Shown here in pieces: positions 26,343 through 34,530 of a stretch of DNA of 64,000 nt (its first letter is position 1; each line of letters opens with the position of its first letter). Made by a program: the position numbers and the translations under genes. The notes beneath the pieces were generated by a model that worked only from the letters and a program-made list of their open reading frames with translations, ran no database searches and was not told the origin of the DNA. The DNA is from Streptomyces wedmorensis. Its GTDB lineage: Bacteria; Actinomycetota; Actinomycetes; Streptomycetales; Streptomycetaceae. The stretch lies in assembly GCF_000716445.1 (NCBI RefSeq), contig NZ_JNWK01000040.1, positions 1-64,000 of the forward strand, given 5' to 3'.

Positions 26343-26806
26343 TTGGGTCGCTTCGTGGCCCCGGGCGCCTCGTCGGCCTTGCCGGGGCCGTCGCCGGTGT
26401 CGGAGCCGCCCGTGCCGCCGCCGGGGGCGGCCGTCGGGGCGGGGGGCGCCGTGGTCCCGGCGGTGCCGCCCGTGGGCGTCGGGGACGGGGTCGTGGCGGC
26501 CGAGGGCGTCGCCGTGGCGGAGGCGTCGGAGGTCCGGGGGGCGGCGCTCGGGGTGGCCGTGCGCTGCGGGGCGCCGTCGGAGTCGCCGGACTGGGTGGCG
26601 TCCGGCTGGATGAGGGCGGGGGCGTCCCGCTGCTCGTCGTCCGCCCAGGGCAGCGGTCCTCCCGCGGGTCCGGCGCCGAAGGATCCGGCGACGACGACGG
26701 CGAGGAAGCCGAGGCACGCGACGCCCACCCCGGCCGCCGCCCACCGCACCGTGCGGCCGCGTCGCCCCGAGGCGTCGACGAAGACGCTGTTGTCCTGGTG
26801 GCTCAT
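26339..26806 (-). CDS. Single-pass membrane protein with Thr/Pro/Ala-rich extracellular tail
   Basis: 155 aa. A short basic cytoplasmic N-terminus, one membrane helix (about 22-45), then a low-complexity tail dominated by Ala, Thr, Pro, Ser and Gly up to a basic end (ATKRPK). No catalytic motif is visible, and I do not recognise it. The tail is the type that becomes O-mannosylated in actinobacteria, and a mannosyltransferase-like gene lies two genes downstream. Its stop overlaps the GTG of the deacetylase-GT2 fusion. Confidence 0.7.
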   Translation of the reverse strand: MSHQDNSVFVDASGRRGRTVRWAAAGVGVACLGFLAVVVAGSFGAGPAGGPLPWADDEQRDAPALIQPDATQSGDSDGAPQRTATPSAAPRTSDASATATPSAATTPSPTPTGGTAGTTAPPAPTAAPGGGTGGSDTGDGPGKADEAPGATKRPK

Positions 26807-26950
26807 GTGCGCGCATTGTAGGGAGCACGACACCACAGTGCGAGTCCACACACATTTCGGACAAGCTTCGGGTCTCGTGGCGACACGTCGGACGTCCGAC
26901 GTGTCCCAAAACACGAGGCGTTCCGGCCGCCCCCGCCGTAGGCTCTCGTC

Positions 26951-28162
26951 ATGCAGGTGATCCAGTCCACGAAGCTCGCCAACGTCTGTTACGAAATCCG
27001 GGGTCCGGTGCTCGAAGAGGCGATGCGGCTTGAGGCCGCGGGTCATCGCATCCTCAAGCTCAACACGGGCAACCCGGCCGCCTTCGGCTTCGAGTGTCCG
27101 CCCGCCATCCTCGAGGACGTGCTCCGCAACCTCTCCGAGGCGCACGGCTACGGCGACGCGAAGGGGCTGCTCTCGGCCCGCCGGGCGGTGATGAGCCACT
27201 ACGAGACCAAGGGCATCCCGCTCTCCGTCGAGGACATCTACCTGGGCAACGGCGTCTCCGAGCTGATCCAGATGGCGATGCAGGCGCTGCTCGACGACGG
27301 CGACGAGGTCCTCGTCCCGGCCCCGGACTATCCGCTGTGGACGGCGTCGGTGTCGCTGGCGGGCGGTACGGCCGTGCACTACCGCTGCGACGAGCAGGCG
27401 GACTGGATGCCGGACCTGGCGGACATCGAGCGGAAGATCACCGACCGCACCAAGGCGATCGTGATCATCAACCCGAACAACCCCACGGGCGCCGTCTACG
27501 ACGACGAGATGCTGCGCGGCCTGACGGAGATCGCCCGGCGGCACGACCTGGTCGTCTGCTCGGACGAGATCTACGACAAGATCCTCTACGACGGCACGAC
27601 GCACACCCCGACCGCCGCGATCGCCCCCGACCTCCTCTGCCTCACGTTCAACGGGATGAGCAAGAACTACCGGGTGGCGGGCTTCCGCTCCGGCTGGCTC
27701 GCGGTCTGCGGCCCGAAGCACCACGCGTCCTCGTACATCGAGGGGCTCACGATCCTCGCCAACATGCGCCTCTGCGCGAACATGCCGGCGCAGCACGCGG
27801 TGGCCGCCGCGCTCCAGGGCCGGCAGTCGATCGAGGACCTGGTGCTGCCGGGCGGGCGGCTCCTGGAGCAGCGGGACACGGCGTACGAGCTGCTGACGCA
27901 GATCCCGGGCGTGACGTGCGTGAAGCCGAAGGGCGCGCTGTACCTCTTCCCGCGTCTGGACCCGAACGTCTACAAGATCAAGGACGACCGGCAGATGGTC
28001 CTGGACCTGCTCCGGGCCGAGAAGATCATGGTGGTGCACGGGACGGGCTTCAACTGGCACGAGCCCGACCACTTCCGGATCGTCACGCTGCCGGCGGCGG
28101 CCGACCTGGCGGACGCGGTGACGCGGATCGGGCGGTTCCTGGACGGTTACAGCCAGCCGTAG
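26951..28162 (+). CDS. Pyridoxal-phosphate aminotransferase, alanine aminotransferase-like
   Basis: 403 aa, class I/II aminotransferase. Motifs include NTGNPAAFGF, YGDAKGLLSARRAVMSHY, INPNNPTGAVYDDEM, SDEIYDKILYDG and the PLP lysine in FNGMSKNYRVAGFRSGWL (about 240). The C-terminal Arg lies in DHFRIVTLP. The sequence resembles AlaA/AlaT-type enzymes that interconvert pyruvate and alanine with glutamate as donor. It stands alone with its own start at 26951, divergent from the envelope operon. Confidence 0.88.
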   Translation: MQVIQSTKLANVCYEIRGPVLEEAMRLEAAGHRILKLNTGNPAAFGFECPPAILEDVLRNLSEAHGYGDAKGLLSARRAVMSHYETKGIPLSVEDIYLGNGVSELIQMAMQALLDDGDEVLVPAPDYPLWTASVSLAGGTAVHYRCDEQADWMPDLADIERKITDRTKAIVIINPNNPTGAVYDDEMLRGLTEIARRHDLVVCSDEIYDKILYDGTTHTPTAAIAPDLLCLTFNGMSKNYRVAGFRSGWLAVCGPKHHASSYIEGLTILANMRLCANMPAQHAVAAALQGRQSIEDLVLPGGRLLEQRDTAYELLTQIPGVTCVKPKGALYLFPRLDPNVYKIKDDRQMVLDLLRAEKIMVVHGTGFNWHEPDHFRIVTLPAAADLADAVTRIGRFLDGYSQP

Positions 28163-28189
28163 CGACCACAACCCGGACAGCACTCAACT

Positions 28190-28204
28190 TTAGACCGAAT
28201 CTAA
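28190..28204. promoter_or_regulatory. Inverted repeat TTAGA-N5-TCTAA
   Basis: TTAGACCGAATCTAA is a 5-5-5 inverted repeat, AT-rich in otherwise GC-rich DNA, about 36 bp before the start of the small orphan gene. It looks like a dimer operator or overlaps its promoter. The regulator is not identified. Confidence 0.45.
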
Positions 28205-28240
28205 GCTAGGATGGCTCCAGAGCAATCAGGAGGCCATCCC

Positions 28241-28633
28241 ATGTACGAACCGATCCGCACCAAGTCGGTCCACCGGATGGCCGACGATGACCGACACGCG
28301 TACCCGCACCGCTCCCGCGAGGAAGAGCTGGACATCCAGCTCGCCGGACACCTCGCCGCCCTGCTCGCCGTCACCGACGAGCTCGGCGACACGGAGGCAG
28401 GCGAGCTCATCGCCCGGCAGGTGGCGCGGCTACGCGGCGCACCGCCCGCGCGGCACGCGGGCCTGAGCGGCTCGTCCGCGCAGGACCTGCACCGCAGGGC
28501 ACACGCCCTCGCGGGGCGCGCACTGGTCGTCGCCGCCTCCCGGGCCGACACGGCCGCCGCGATCCTCGCCGCCGGGCGCATGGACGCGCACACCGCGGCG
28601 CTGACCGGGGAGACCCTGGTCGGCGCCCCCTGA
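28241..28633 (+). CDS. Small helical protein of unknown function
   Basis: 130 aa, cytoplasmic by sequence (no signal peptide). The start MYEPIRTKSVHRMADDDRHA follows AGGAGG. The rest is an Ala/Leu/Arg-rich helical region (HLAALLAVTDELGDTEAGELIARQVARL and RRAHALAGRALVVAASRADTAAAILAAGRM), perhaps a four-helix bundle. I do not recognise the family. It has an inverted repeat upstream and a perfect 14-bp hairpin just after the stop, so it is a monocistronic unit. Confidence 0.75.
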   Translation: MYEPIRTKSVHRMADDDRHAYPHRSREEELDIQLAGHLAALLAVTDELGDTEAGELIARQVARLRGAPPARHAGLSGSSAQDLHRRAHALAGRALVVAASRADTAAAILAAGRMDAHTAALTGETLVGAP

Positions 28634-28637
28634 CGGC

Positions 28638-28671
28638 CCCGGTCCGCGCGGCACGAACCGCGCGGACCGGG
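28638..28671 (+). terminator. Terminator after the small orphan gene
   Basis: Perfect 14-bp stem (CCCGGTCCGCGCGG with CCGCGCGGACCGGG) and 6-nt loop, 4 bp after the stop. Confidence 0.75.
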
Positions 28672-28817
28672 CGCCACCCAACCGACGGGCCACTCGCCGC
28701 CACCGGAACCCCCGGGATACGGCACCCCCCGCTCCGGTTCGGTACCGGGATCGGCACTTCACCTGCCGTACACCCGACTCCCCCTGGAATGTGGGTTTCC
28801 GCGAGCACGCTGCCCGC

Positions 28818-29924
28818 GTGAGACGCATCCTGGGAATCGTCCTGGCCGTCCTGCTCCTGGGCGGCGTGGCCGCCGTCCTCGTGGCGGGCGGCGACAAGGA
28901 CAAGGGCACGGCAACGAAGACCGTGCGAGGAGTCATCGGGTCGGAGAAGGCGGAGTTCTTCGCCGACCCTCAGGTGGTGAAGGCCCTGGCCGACAAGGGC
29001 TTCACCGTGGGCATCGAGACCTCCGGGTCCTGGGACATGGAGGAACTGCCCCTCGACGGTTACGACTTCGCCTTCCCGTCCTCCAAGGGGCCGGCCGACG
29101 AGCTCCGCGCGAAGGCGCAGAAGGCGAAGGGCAAGGCGACGACGGCCCCGCTGCGGCCCTTCTACTCGCCGCTGGTCGTCGTCGCGCACAGCGCCGCCGC
29201 CCGGGTCCTCGCCGACAACGGCCTGGCGACCCTCGGCCCGCGCGGGACGAGCGGCTCCCTGAAGATGGACGCCTACCTGGCCGCGGCCCGCGCCGACCGG
29301 ACCTGGCAGCAGCTCAAGGGCTCCTCCGGACACGCCGAGCTGAGCGGCACCCTCTTCATCACCTCCACCGACCCGGTCGCCTCCAACTCCGGCGCCCTCT
29401 ACCTCGCCGCCGCGAGCTACGTCGCCGACGGCGGACGGGTCGCGGGCGACAAGGCCGCCGTCACCCGCACCGCGCCCCTGCTGCAGAAGCTGGTCCGGGT
29501 GCAGGGCGCCCAGCAGTCCGGATCGGACGCCCCCTTCCGGGACTTCATCAGCGGCGTCGGCAACCCGCTCGTCCTCGTGTACGAGTCCCAGGTCGCCGCC
29601 CAACTGCTCGCCGGCCACCCCATGGGCGACCTCGTCGTCCTGTACCCGGACACCACGGTGAACAGCGACCACACGCTCGTACCGCTCACCGAGAACGGCC
29701 GGGCGCTCGGTGAACTCCTCTCGACCGACCCCGAGTTGCGCAAGCTCGCGGTCCGCCACGGCTTCCGGCCGCAGGGCGCGGCGAGCGAGTTCACCACCGC
29801 CACGAACAGCCACACCGCCTACCTCAACCAGACATTGAGCGGAGTCCGCCAGGCGCCCGTGCCCACCAGCGCGGTGCTGCACGAGATGGCGCTGCGGGCC
29901 CGCGACCAGGGGGACACCGCATGA
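28818..29924 (+). CDS. Membrane-anchored substrate-binding-like protein of the TelA/VWA operon
   Basis: 368 aa from GTG at 28818; an ATG at 28791 is an alternative and neither has a strong ribosome site. An N-terminal helix (ILGIVLAVLLLGGVAAVLV) acts as signal or anchor. The rest has the look of a type II periplasmic-binding fold: GSEKAEFFADPQVVKALADK, TSTDPVASNSGALYLAAASY and FRDFISGVGNPLVLVYESQ, comparable to phosphate/molybdate-binding proteins. No ABC permease or ATPase is near, so a sensory or scaffolding role is more likely than transport. Its stop overlaps the telA ATG (ATGA). Confidence 0.75.
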   Translation: MRRILGIVLAVLLLGGVAAVLVAGGDKDKGTATKTVRGVIGSEKAEFFADPQVVKALADKGFTVGIETSGSWDMEELPLDGYDFAFPSSKGPADELRAKAQKAKGKATTAPLRPFYSPLVVVAHSAAARVLADNGLATLGPRGTSGSLKMDAYLAAARADRTWQQLKGSSGHAELSGTLFITSTDPVASNSGALYLAAASYVADGGRVAGDKAAVTRTAPLLQKLVRVQGAQQSGSDAPFRDFISGVGNPLVLVYESQVAAQLLAGHPMGDLVVLYPDTTVNSDHTLVPLTENGRALGELLSTDPELRKLAVRHGFRPQGAASEFTTATNSHTAYLNQTLSGVRQAPVPTSAVLHEMALRARDQGDTA

Positions 29925-31132
29925 CCACGCCCGACGATCCGAGAAGAACGATGGCCCTGACCCCGCCCGAGCAGGACGCCCCGCTCGTCCTCACTCCGCC
30001 CGAGCCCGTCCCGGTCGTCCGCGCCGAGCAGGCCTCCGGCCTCGTACCGCTCGACGACTCCGTCCGCGCGGAGATGTCCCGCCGGGCCGTCGAGTACGTC
30101 GGCTCGCTGTCCGGACTCGACCCGCGCTCCCCCGAGTTCGCGGGCCGCATCGGCGAGATCGCGGCGCTCGGCGCGGGCGAGATGCGCTCCGCCGCCCAGC
30201 AGTCGAACCGGATGCTCGACCGCACGGTCCGCTCGCTCGGCCAGGGCGGCGGGGACGCGCAGGCCCGGGTGGGCGGCTCGCTCGTCGAACTGCGGCGCAC
30301 GGTCGAGGACCTGGACCCCCGGGACACCCCCGGCAAGGGCGCCCGCCGCCTCCTCGCCAAGCTGCCCGGCGGCAACAGGTTCCGCGACCACGTCGCCAAG
30401 TACGCCTCCTCGCAGGCCACCCTGAACCGGATCGTCGGCTCGCTGCGGAGCGGCCAGGACGAACTGCGGCGCGACAACGCCGCGTTGCAGACCGAGCGGG
30501 GCCGGCTGTGGGAGACCATGGGCAAGCTCCAGGAGTACGCGGTGCTCACCGAGGCCCTCGACGGGGCCGTCGAGGAGCGCATCGCGCTCACCCCGGACCC
30601 GGCCCAGGCGGACGCGCTCCGCGCCGACGTCCTGTTCCCCGTCCGGCAGAAGCACCAGGACCTGCTCACCCAACTCGCCGTCTGCGCCCAGGGGTACCTG
30701 GCGATGGACGTGGTCCGCCGCAACAACGACGAGCTGATCAAGGGCGTGGACCGGGCGGCGACGACGACCCTTTCGGCCCTGCGGATCGCGGTGATGCTCG
30801 CCTCCGCGCTGGAGAACCAGCGGAAGGTCACCGAGCAGGTGAACGTGCTGCGCTCGACGACCGAGGACCTGATCCGGGGCAACGCCGAGATGCTGGCGAC
30901 CCAGGCCGGCGAGATCCAGCGGATCGCGGCCGACCCCGCGGTGGGCGCGGAGACGCTCCGCACCGCGTTCCAGCAGATCTACCGGACGCTCGACGCCATC
31001 GACACGTACAAGGTCCAGGCCACCGAGTCCATGGCGGCGACCGTCGAGTCCCTGACCGGCGAGCTCCAGGAGGCGAGCGCCCACTTGGCCCGCAGCCGCC
31101 GCACCGGCTCCCTCGAAGGCGGCCTCGGATGA
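29921..31132 (+). CDS. telA: TelA-family toxic-anion-resistance-like protein
   Basis: 403 aa, all helical and cytoplasmic. The TelA pattern is clear: QQSNRMLDRTVRSL, NRFRDHVAKYASSQATLNRIVGSL, VRQKHQDLLTQLAVCAQGYLAM, VDRAATTTLSALRIAVMLASALENQ and AGEIQRIAADPAVGAETLRTAFQQIY. TelA/YceH proteins are linked to tellurite resistance, phage and cell-envelope stress, but the mechanism is not settled. It is the second gene of a four-gene run with overlapping ends, so its function should be tied to the flanking binding-protein and VWA proteins. Confidence 0.88.
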   Translation: MTTPDDPRRTMALTPPEQDAPLVLTPPEPVPVVRAEQASGLVPLDDSVRAEMSRRAVEYVGSLSGLDPRSPEFAGRIGEIAALGAGEMRSAAQQSNRMLDRTVRSLGQGGGDAQARVGGSLVELRRTVEDLDPRDTPGKGARRLLAKLPGGNRFRDHVAKYASSQATLNRIVGSLRSGQDELRRDNAALQTERGRLWETMGKLQEYAVLTEALDGAVEERIALTPDPAQADALRADVLFPVRQKHQDLLTQLAVCAQGYLAMDVVRRNNDELIKGVDRAATTTLSALRIAVMLASALENQRKVTEQVNVLRSTTEDLIRGNAEMLATQAGEIQRIAADPAVGAETLRTAFQQIYRTLDAIDTYKVQATESMAATVESLTGELQEASAHLARSRRTGSLEGGLG

Positions 31133-32844
31133 ACCGCGCCGCCACCCGGCCCGCCGACCCGCGCACCGCCCCTCGCACCACTCCCGGGGCGGCCCGTCGC
31201 GTCACCGCGCGGATGCGCCGCACCGCCGCCGGCACCGTCGCCCGCCTCGCGGGCGGCCGGGGCCGCTCCGGCGCCTCGCGCGCCGCCCGCGGCGCGACCG
31301 CCGCCCTCGCCCTCGCGCTCCTCGCCGGCGCCTGCTCAGGCGTCGACGGGACCGACCGCCCCGACGAGCACGGCATGGAGTTCGTCCCCGGCACCCTCCG
31401 GGTCCTCGCCTCGTCCGAACTGGCCGACATGGAGCCCGTCCTGGACACGGCCCGCCGGGAGACCGGCGTCACCGTCCGCCTCACCTACACGGGCACGCTC
31501 GACGCCGTCGAGCGGATCGCCTCCGGCGAGGCCGACAAGGGGTACGACGCGATCTGGCTGTCCTCCAACGACTACCTGCGGCTGCGCCCCGACACCGCGA
31601 AGAAGATCACCGGCGAGACGCCGATCATGACGTCCCCGGTGGCCCTCGGCGTGCGGCCCGCGACCGTCGCCCGGCTCGGCTGGGACCCGGCGAAGGTGAC
31701 CTGGTCACAGCTGCACCGGGCGGTCGCCGACGGCAGGCTGACGTACGGCATGACCGACCCGAAGCGCTCCAACTCCGGTTTCTCCGCGCTCGTCTCGGTC
31801 TCCTCCGGCCTCTCCGGAGCGCAGTCCGCGCTCACCCAGGCGGACGTCCACCGGGCCACTCCGAAACTCAAGGAGTTCTTCACCGGCCAGAAGCTGACCT
31901 CGGGTTCCTCCGGCTGGCTGGCCACCGCCTACGGCCGCCGCTCCGACGTCGACGCGCTCGTCAACTACGAGTCGGTGCTCCTGTCCTCGTTCCCGTCCGA
32001 GCGGCTGACCGTGATCCGTCCGACCGACGGGGTCGTCACCGCGGACTACCCGTTCACGCTCCTCGCCTCGGCCCGCCCCGAGGCGAAGGACGCGGCACGG
32101 CGCCTCACGAACTACCTCCGCACCCCGGCCGCGCAGGACCGGATCACCAAGTCGACCCTGCGCCGCCCGGTGGTCGCCGGGGTCCGGCCGGCGGCGGCAC
32201 TCGCCCAGGACCAGCGGCGCGAGCTGCCGTTCCCCGGCAGCCGGGCCGTCGCCGACGGCCTGCTCGACGCCTACGACAACACCCTCCGCAGGCCCTCCCG
32301 CACGGTGTACGTGCTCGACACCTCGGGCTCCATGAGCGGCGACCGGCTCGACCGCCTGAAGTCCGCGCTCGCCGAGCTGACCGGCGACTTCCGGGACCGG
32401 GAGGAGGTCACCCTGATGCCCTTCGGATCCGCCGTGAAGCAGAACGAGGTCCGTACGCACACGGTCGACCCGGACTCGCCGAAGGCCGCGCTCGACGCCA
32501 TCAGGTCCGACGCCCGAGGCCTCACGGCCTCCGGCGGCACCGCGATCTACTCCAGCCTCCAGGAGGCCTACCGCTTCCTCGGCAGGGCCCCGGGCGACAC
32601 GTTCACCTCCGTCGTCCTGATGACCGACGGCGAGAACACCGACGGCGACCCCGCCTCCGCCTTCGACGCCTTCTACCGCTCCCTCCCGGCCGAGCAGCGG
32701 CGCACCCCGGTCTTCCCGATCCTCTTCGGCGACTCCGACCGCGGCGAGCTCGACCACATCGCGAACCTGACCGGCGGACAGCTCTTCGACGCCACCAAGG
32801 GCTCGCTGGACGGCGCCTTCGAGGAGATCCGTGGCTACCAGTAA
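31129..32844 (+). CDS. Lipoprotein with substrate-binding and von Willebrand A domains
   Basis: 571 aa. After an Arg-rich N-terminus there is a hydrophobic stretch and a lipobox-like LLAGA-C (about 58-63). A solute-binding domain spans about 80-355 (TLRVLASSELADMEPVLDTA, LTYTGTLDAVERIASGEADKG). A VWA domain spans about 385-571 with the full MIDAS motif DTSGSMS near 395 and TDGENTDGD. A fusion of a binding protein with a metal-dependent adhesion domain on the outer face suggests sensing or assembly of a surface complex. ATGA overlap with telA. Confidence 0.85.
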   Translation: MNRAATRPADPRTAPRTTPGAARRVTARMRRTAAGTVARLAGGRGRSGASRAARGATAALALALLAGACSGVDGTDRPDEHGMEFVPGTLRVLASSELADMEPVLDTARRETGVTVRLTYTGTLDAVERIASGEADKGYDAIWLSSNDYLRLRPDTAKKITGETPIMTSPVALGVRPATVARLGWDPAKVTWSQLHRAVADGRLTYGMTDPKRSNSGFSALVSVSSGLSGAQSALTQADVHRATPKLKEFFTGQKLTSGSSGWLATAYGRRSDVDALVNYESVLLSSFPSERLTVIRPTDGVVTADYPFTLLASARPEAKDAARRLTNYLRTPAAQDRITKSTLRRPVVAGVRPAAALAQDQRRELPFPGSRAVADGLLDAYDNTLRRPSRTVYVLDTSGSMSGDRLDRLKSALAELTGDFRDREEVTLMPFGSAVKQNEVRTHTVDPDSPKAALDAIRSDARGLTASGGTAIYSSLQEAYRFLGRAPGDTFTSVVLMTDGENTDGDPASAFDAFYRSLPAEQRRTPVFPILFGDSDRGELDHIANLTGGQLFDATKGSLDGAFEEIRGYQ

Positions 32845-33421
32845 CCGCCTCCTGCGGTACGCCGAGTCCCGCAAGAACCTCACGGGCTGCGCCTGCGGCC
32901 TCGCCGGCCTCGCCCTCGCCCTCACGGGCGCGGCGGGCCCGCTGTGGCCGGTCGTGGTCGCCGCCCTCTACGCCGCGGGCGCGCTGATCGCCCCGCCCGA
33001 GCGCCCCGACACCCCGCGGTTCCCGGGTCCGGGCGAGCAACTCGACGCCCTGCGGGCCGACTTCGCGGCCCTCCGCGCGTACCTCACCGAGGCGGAGTTG
33101 CCGGCGTCCGTCCGTGAGCGGGTGACCGCGCTCGACACCCTGGTAGAGGCCCTGCTCGAACCGGGCTGGGTGAGCGATCCGGAGCATCTGCACGTGCTCG
33201 CCCGCGCGGTGCGGCAGGACATCCCGGAGGCCGTCGACACCTTCGTGCGGACCCGGTGGTGGTCGCGGTTCACCCCGGGTGCCGAGCCGCCGGAGGCCCA
33301 CCTCGAACGCCAGGTGGCGGCGCTCCACGAGGAGGCGGCGGCGATCGCCGCCGCCCTGCGCGAGGCGGAGGCGGTCCGCCAGGAGAGCCACACCCGCTAT
33401 GTGGAGGAACGAGGTGGGTAG
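32831..33421 (+). CDS. Membrane protein ending the TelA/VWA operon
   Basis: 196 aa from GTG at 32831 with GAGGAG upstream, overlapping the VWA gene by 14 bp. Two adjacent hydrophobic segments (about 18-55; GLAGLALALTGAAGPLWPVVVAALYAAGALI) form a hairpin. The remainder is a cytoplasmic helical domain (LDALRADFAALRAYL, coiled-coil-like HLERQVAALHEEAAAIAAALREAEAV). I do not name a family, although the layout recalls 5-TM/YceG-type partners of TelA. It probably anchors the complex to the membrane. Confidence 0.72.
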   Translation: MATSNRLLRYAESRKNLTGCACGLAGLALALTGAAGPLWPVVVAALYAAGALIAPPERPDTPRFPGPGEQLDALRADFAALRAYLTEAELPASVRERVTALDTLVEALLEPGWVSDPEHLHVLARAVRQDIPEAVDTFVRTRWWSRFTPGAEPPEAHLERQVAALHEEAAAIAAALREAEAVRQESHTRYVEERGG

Positions 33422-33455
33422 TGTCCGCAGTTGGGGTGCGAACTATGTTTCGATC

Positions 33456-34397
33456 ATGACATTCTCGAAGCACGACGCGTCCCGCCGCACGGTCCTCACC
33501 GCCCTGGCTGCGGCCGCGACGGTGGGCGCCCCGCTCCTCGGCCAGCTCGCCGCCGCCTCCCCGGCTCTCGCCACGGGGGAGAACGACGTGTACGACGACA
33601 ACATCGACCTGTACACGAGCACCGACAACCCCGTCACGGAGGGCGTCGACTACGGCCGCCGCTACCGGCGCCACGACCAGTCGGACGGCTATCTGTCCAA
33701 GTGGGGCAAGTACACGGCGAGAACGGCGGTCATGGCCATCCACGGCGGCCAGATCGAACGGGGCACCTCCGAGCTCTGCCTGGCGATCGCGGGATACGAC
33801 CCCTCGGACGTGACGGACCCGCTCAAGCCGCCGCTGCTTCCCACGGTCCACGACTACTGGATGTTCGAGGGGATGCGCTCGGAGAACAACCGCCAGCTGC
33901 ACGTCACCTCGGTGAACTGCAACGACCACGTCGCGAACGTGCTCGCCACGACTCACTTCAACGTGCTGAGCCTGCACGGCTGCCAGTACGACCAGCTGAA
34001 GATCCCCGCCACCATGATCTGGCCCCAGCAGGTCGACCCGAAGCTGGTCGTCGTGGGCGGCCTCAACGACGTCTTCCGGGCGGCGCTGGTGTACGAGCTG
34101 AACACCGCCGGGTTCCCGGCGATCGATGCCCTGTCGGACAAGTGGAAGTTCCTGATGCAGGACTACGCCGGGGCGATCGACACGAACATCTGCAACAGGA
34201 CGCTCCTCGGCAAGGGCGCCCAGCTGGAGATCACCGAGGACATGCGGGTGTCCCTCTTCGGCACCGACGAGGCGAACTACAAGACGAGGAGCGGCCGCAT
34301 CGCGAACTGGAACAACGCCCGCTTCCTCGGCTTCCGTGACGCCTGCCGCCGGGCGATCGCCACCGTCGAGTCCGGGAGCGACCAGCGGATCCTGTGA
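33456..34397 (+). CDS. Secreted poly-gamma-glutamate hydrolase family protein
   Basis: 313 aa. Twin-arginine signal SRRTVLTALAAAATVGAPLL (about 8-35). The domain shows AVMAIHGGQIERGTSELCLAIAG (zinc-binding H and E), NCNDHVANVLATTHFNVLSLHGC and VVVGGLNDVFRAAL, the pattern of the PghP/DUF867 family. Members are zinc peptidases that cut gamma-linked glutamate chains. It should be folded inside and exported by Tat. The start at 33456 is 34 bp after the TelA operon. A shared hairpin terminator follows. Confidence 0.82.
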   Translation: MTFSKHDASRRTVLTALAAAATVGAPLLGQLAAASPALATGENDVYDDNIDLYTSTDNPVTEGVDYGRRYRRHDQSDGYLSKWGKYTARTAVMAIHGGQIERGTSELCLAIAGYDPSDVTDPLKPPLLPTVHDYWMFEGMRSENNRQLHVTSVNCNDHVANVLATTHFNVLSLHGCQYDQLKIPATMIWPQQVDPKLVVVGGLNDVFRAALVYELNTAGFPAIDALSDKWKFLMQDYAGAIDTNICNRTLLGKGAQLEITEDMRVSLFGTDEANYKTRSGRIANWNNARFLGFRDACRRAIATVESGSDQRIL

Positions 34398-34417
34398 CGT
34401 CCGGCCCCGGACATGCG

Positions 34418-34453
34418 CCGGCCCCCGGAGCCTGAGGGGGCTCCGGGGGCCGG
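34418..34453. terminator. Bidirectional terminator
   Basis: Perfect 15-bp stem (CCGGCCCCCGGAGCC with GGCTCCGGGGGCCGG) and 6-nt loop, between the hydrolase gene and the convergent pckG. Confidence 0.85.
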
Positions 34454-34530
34454 TTGCGTCGTGGTGGGCCGTCGTGACCCCACTGGTCAGGGCGGTGTTT
34501 CGGGGCAACCCACCACGAGTTTCAGGGGGA

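Noticed and set aside
33431..34339. 302-codon frame overlapping the poly-gamma-glutamate hydrolase
   Set aside because: Arg/Pro/His-rich shadow frame; the other frame has a Tat signal and family motifs.
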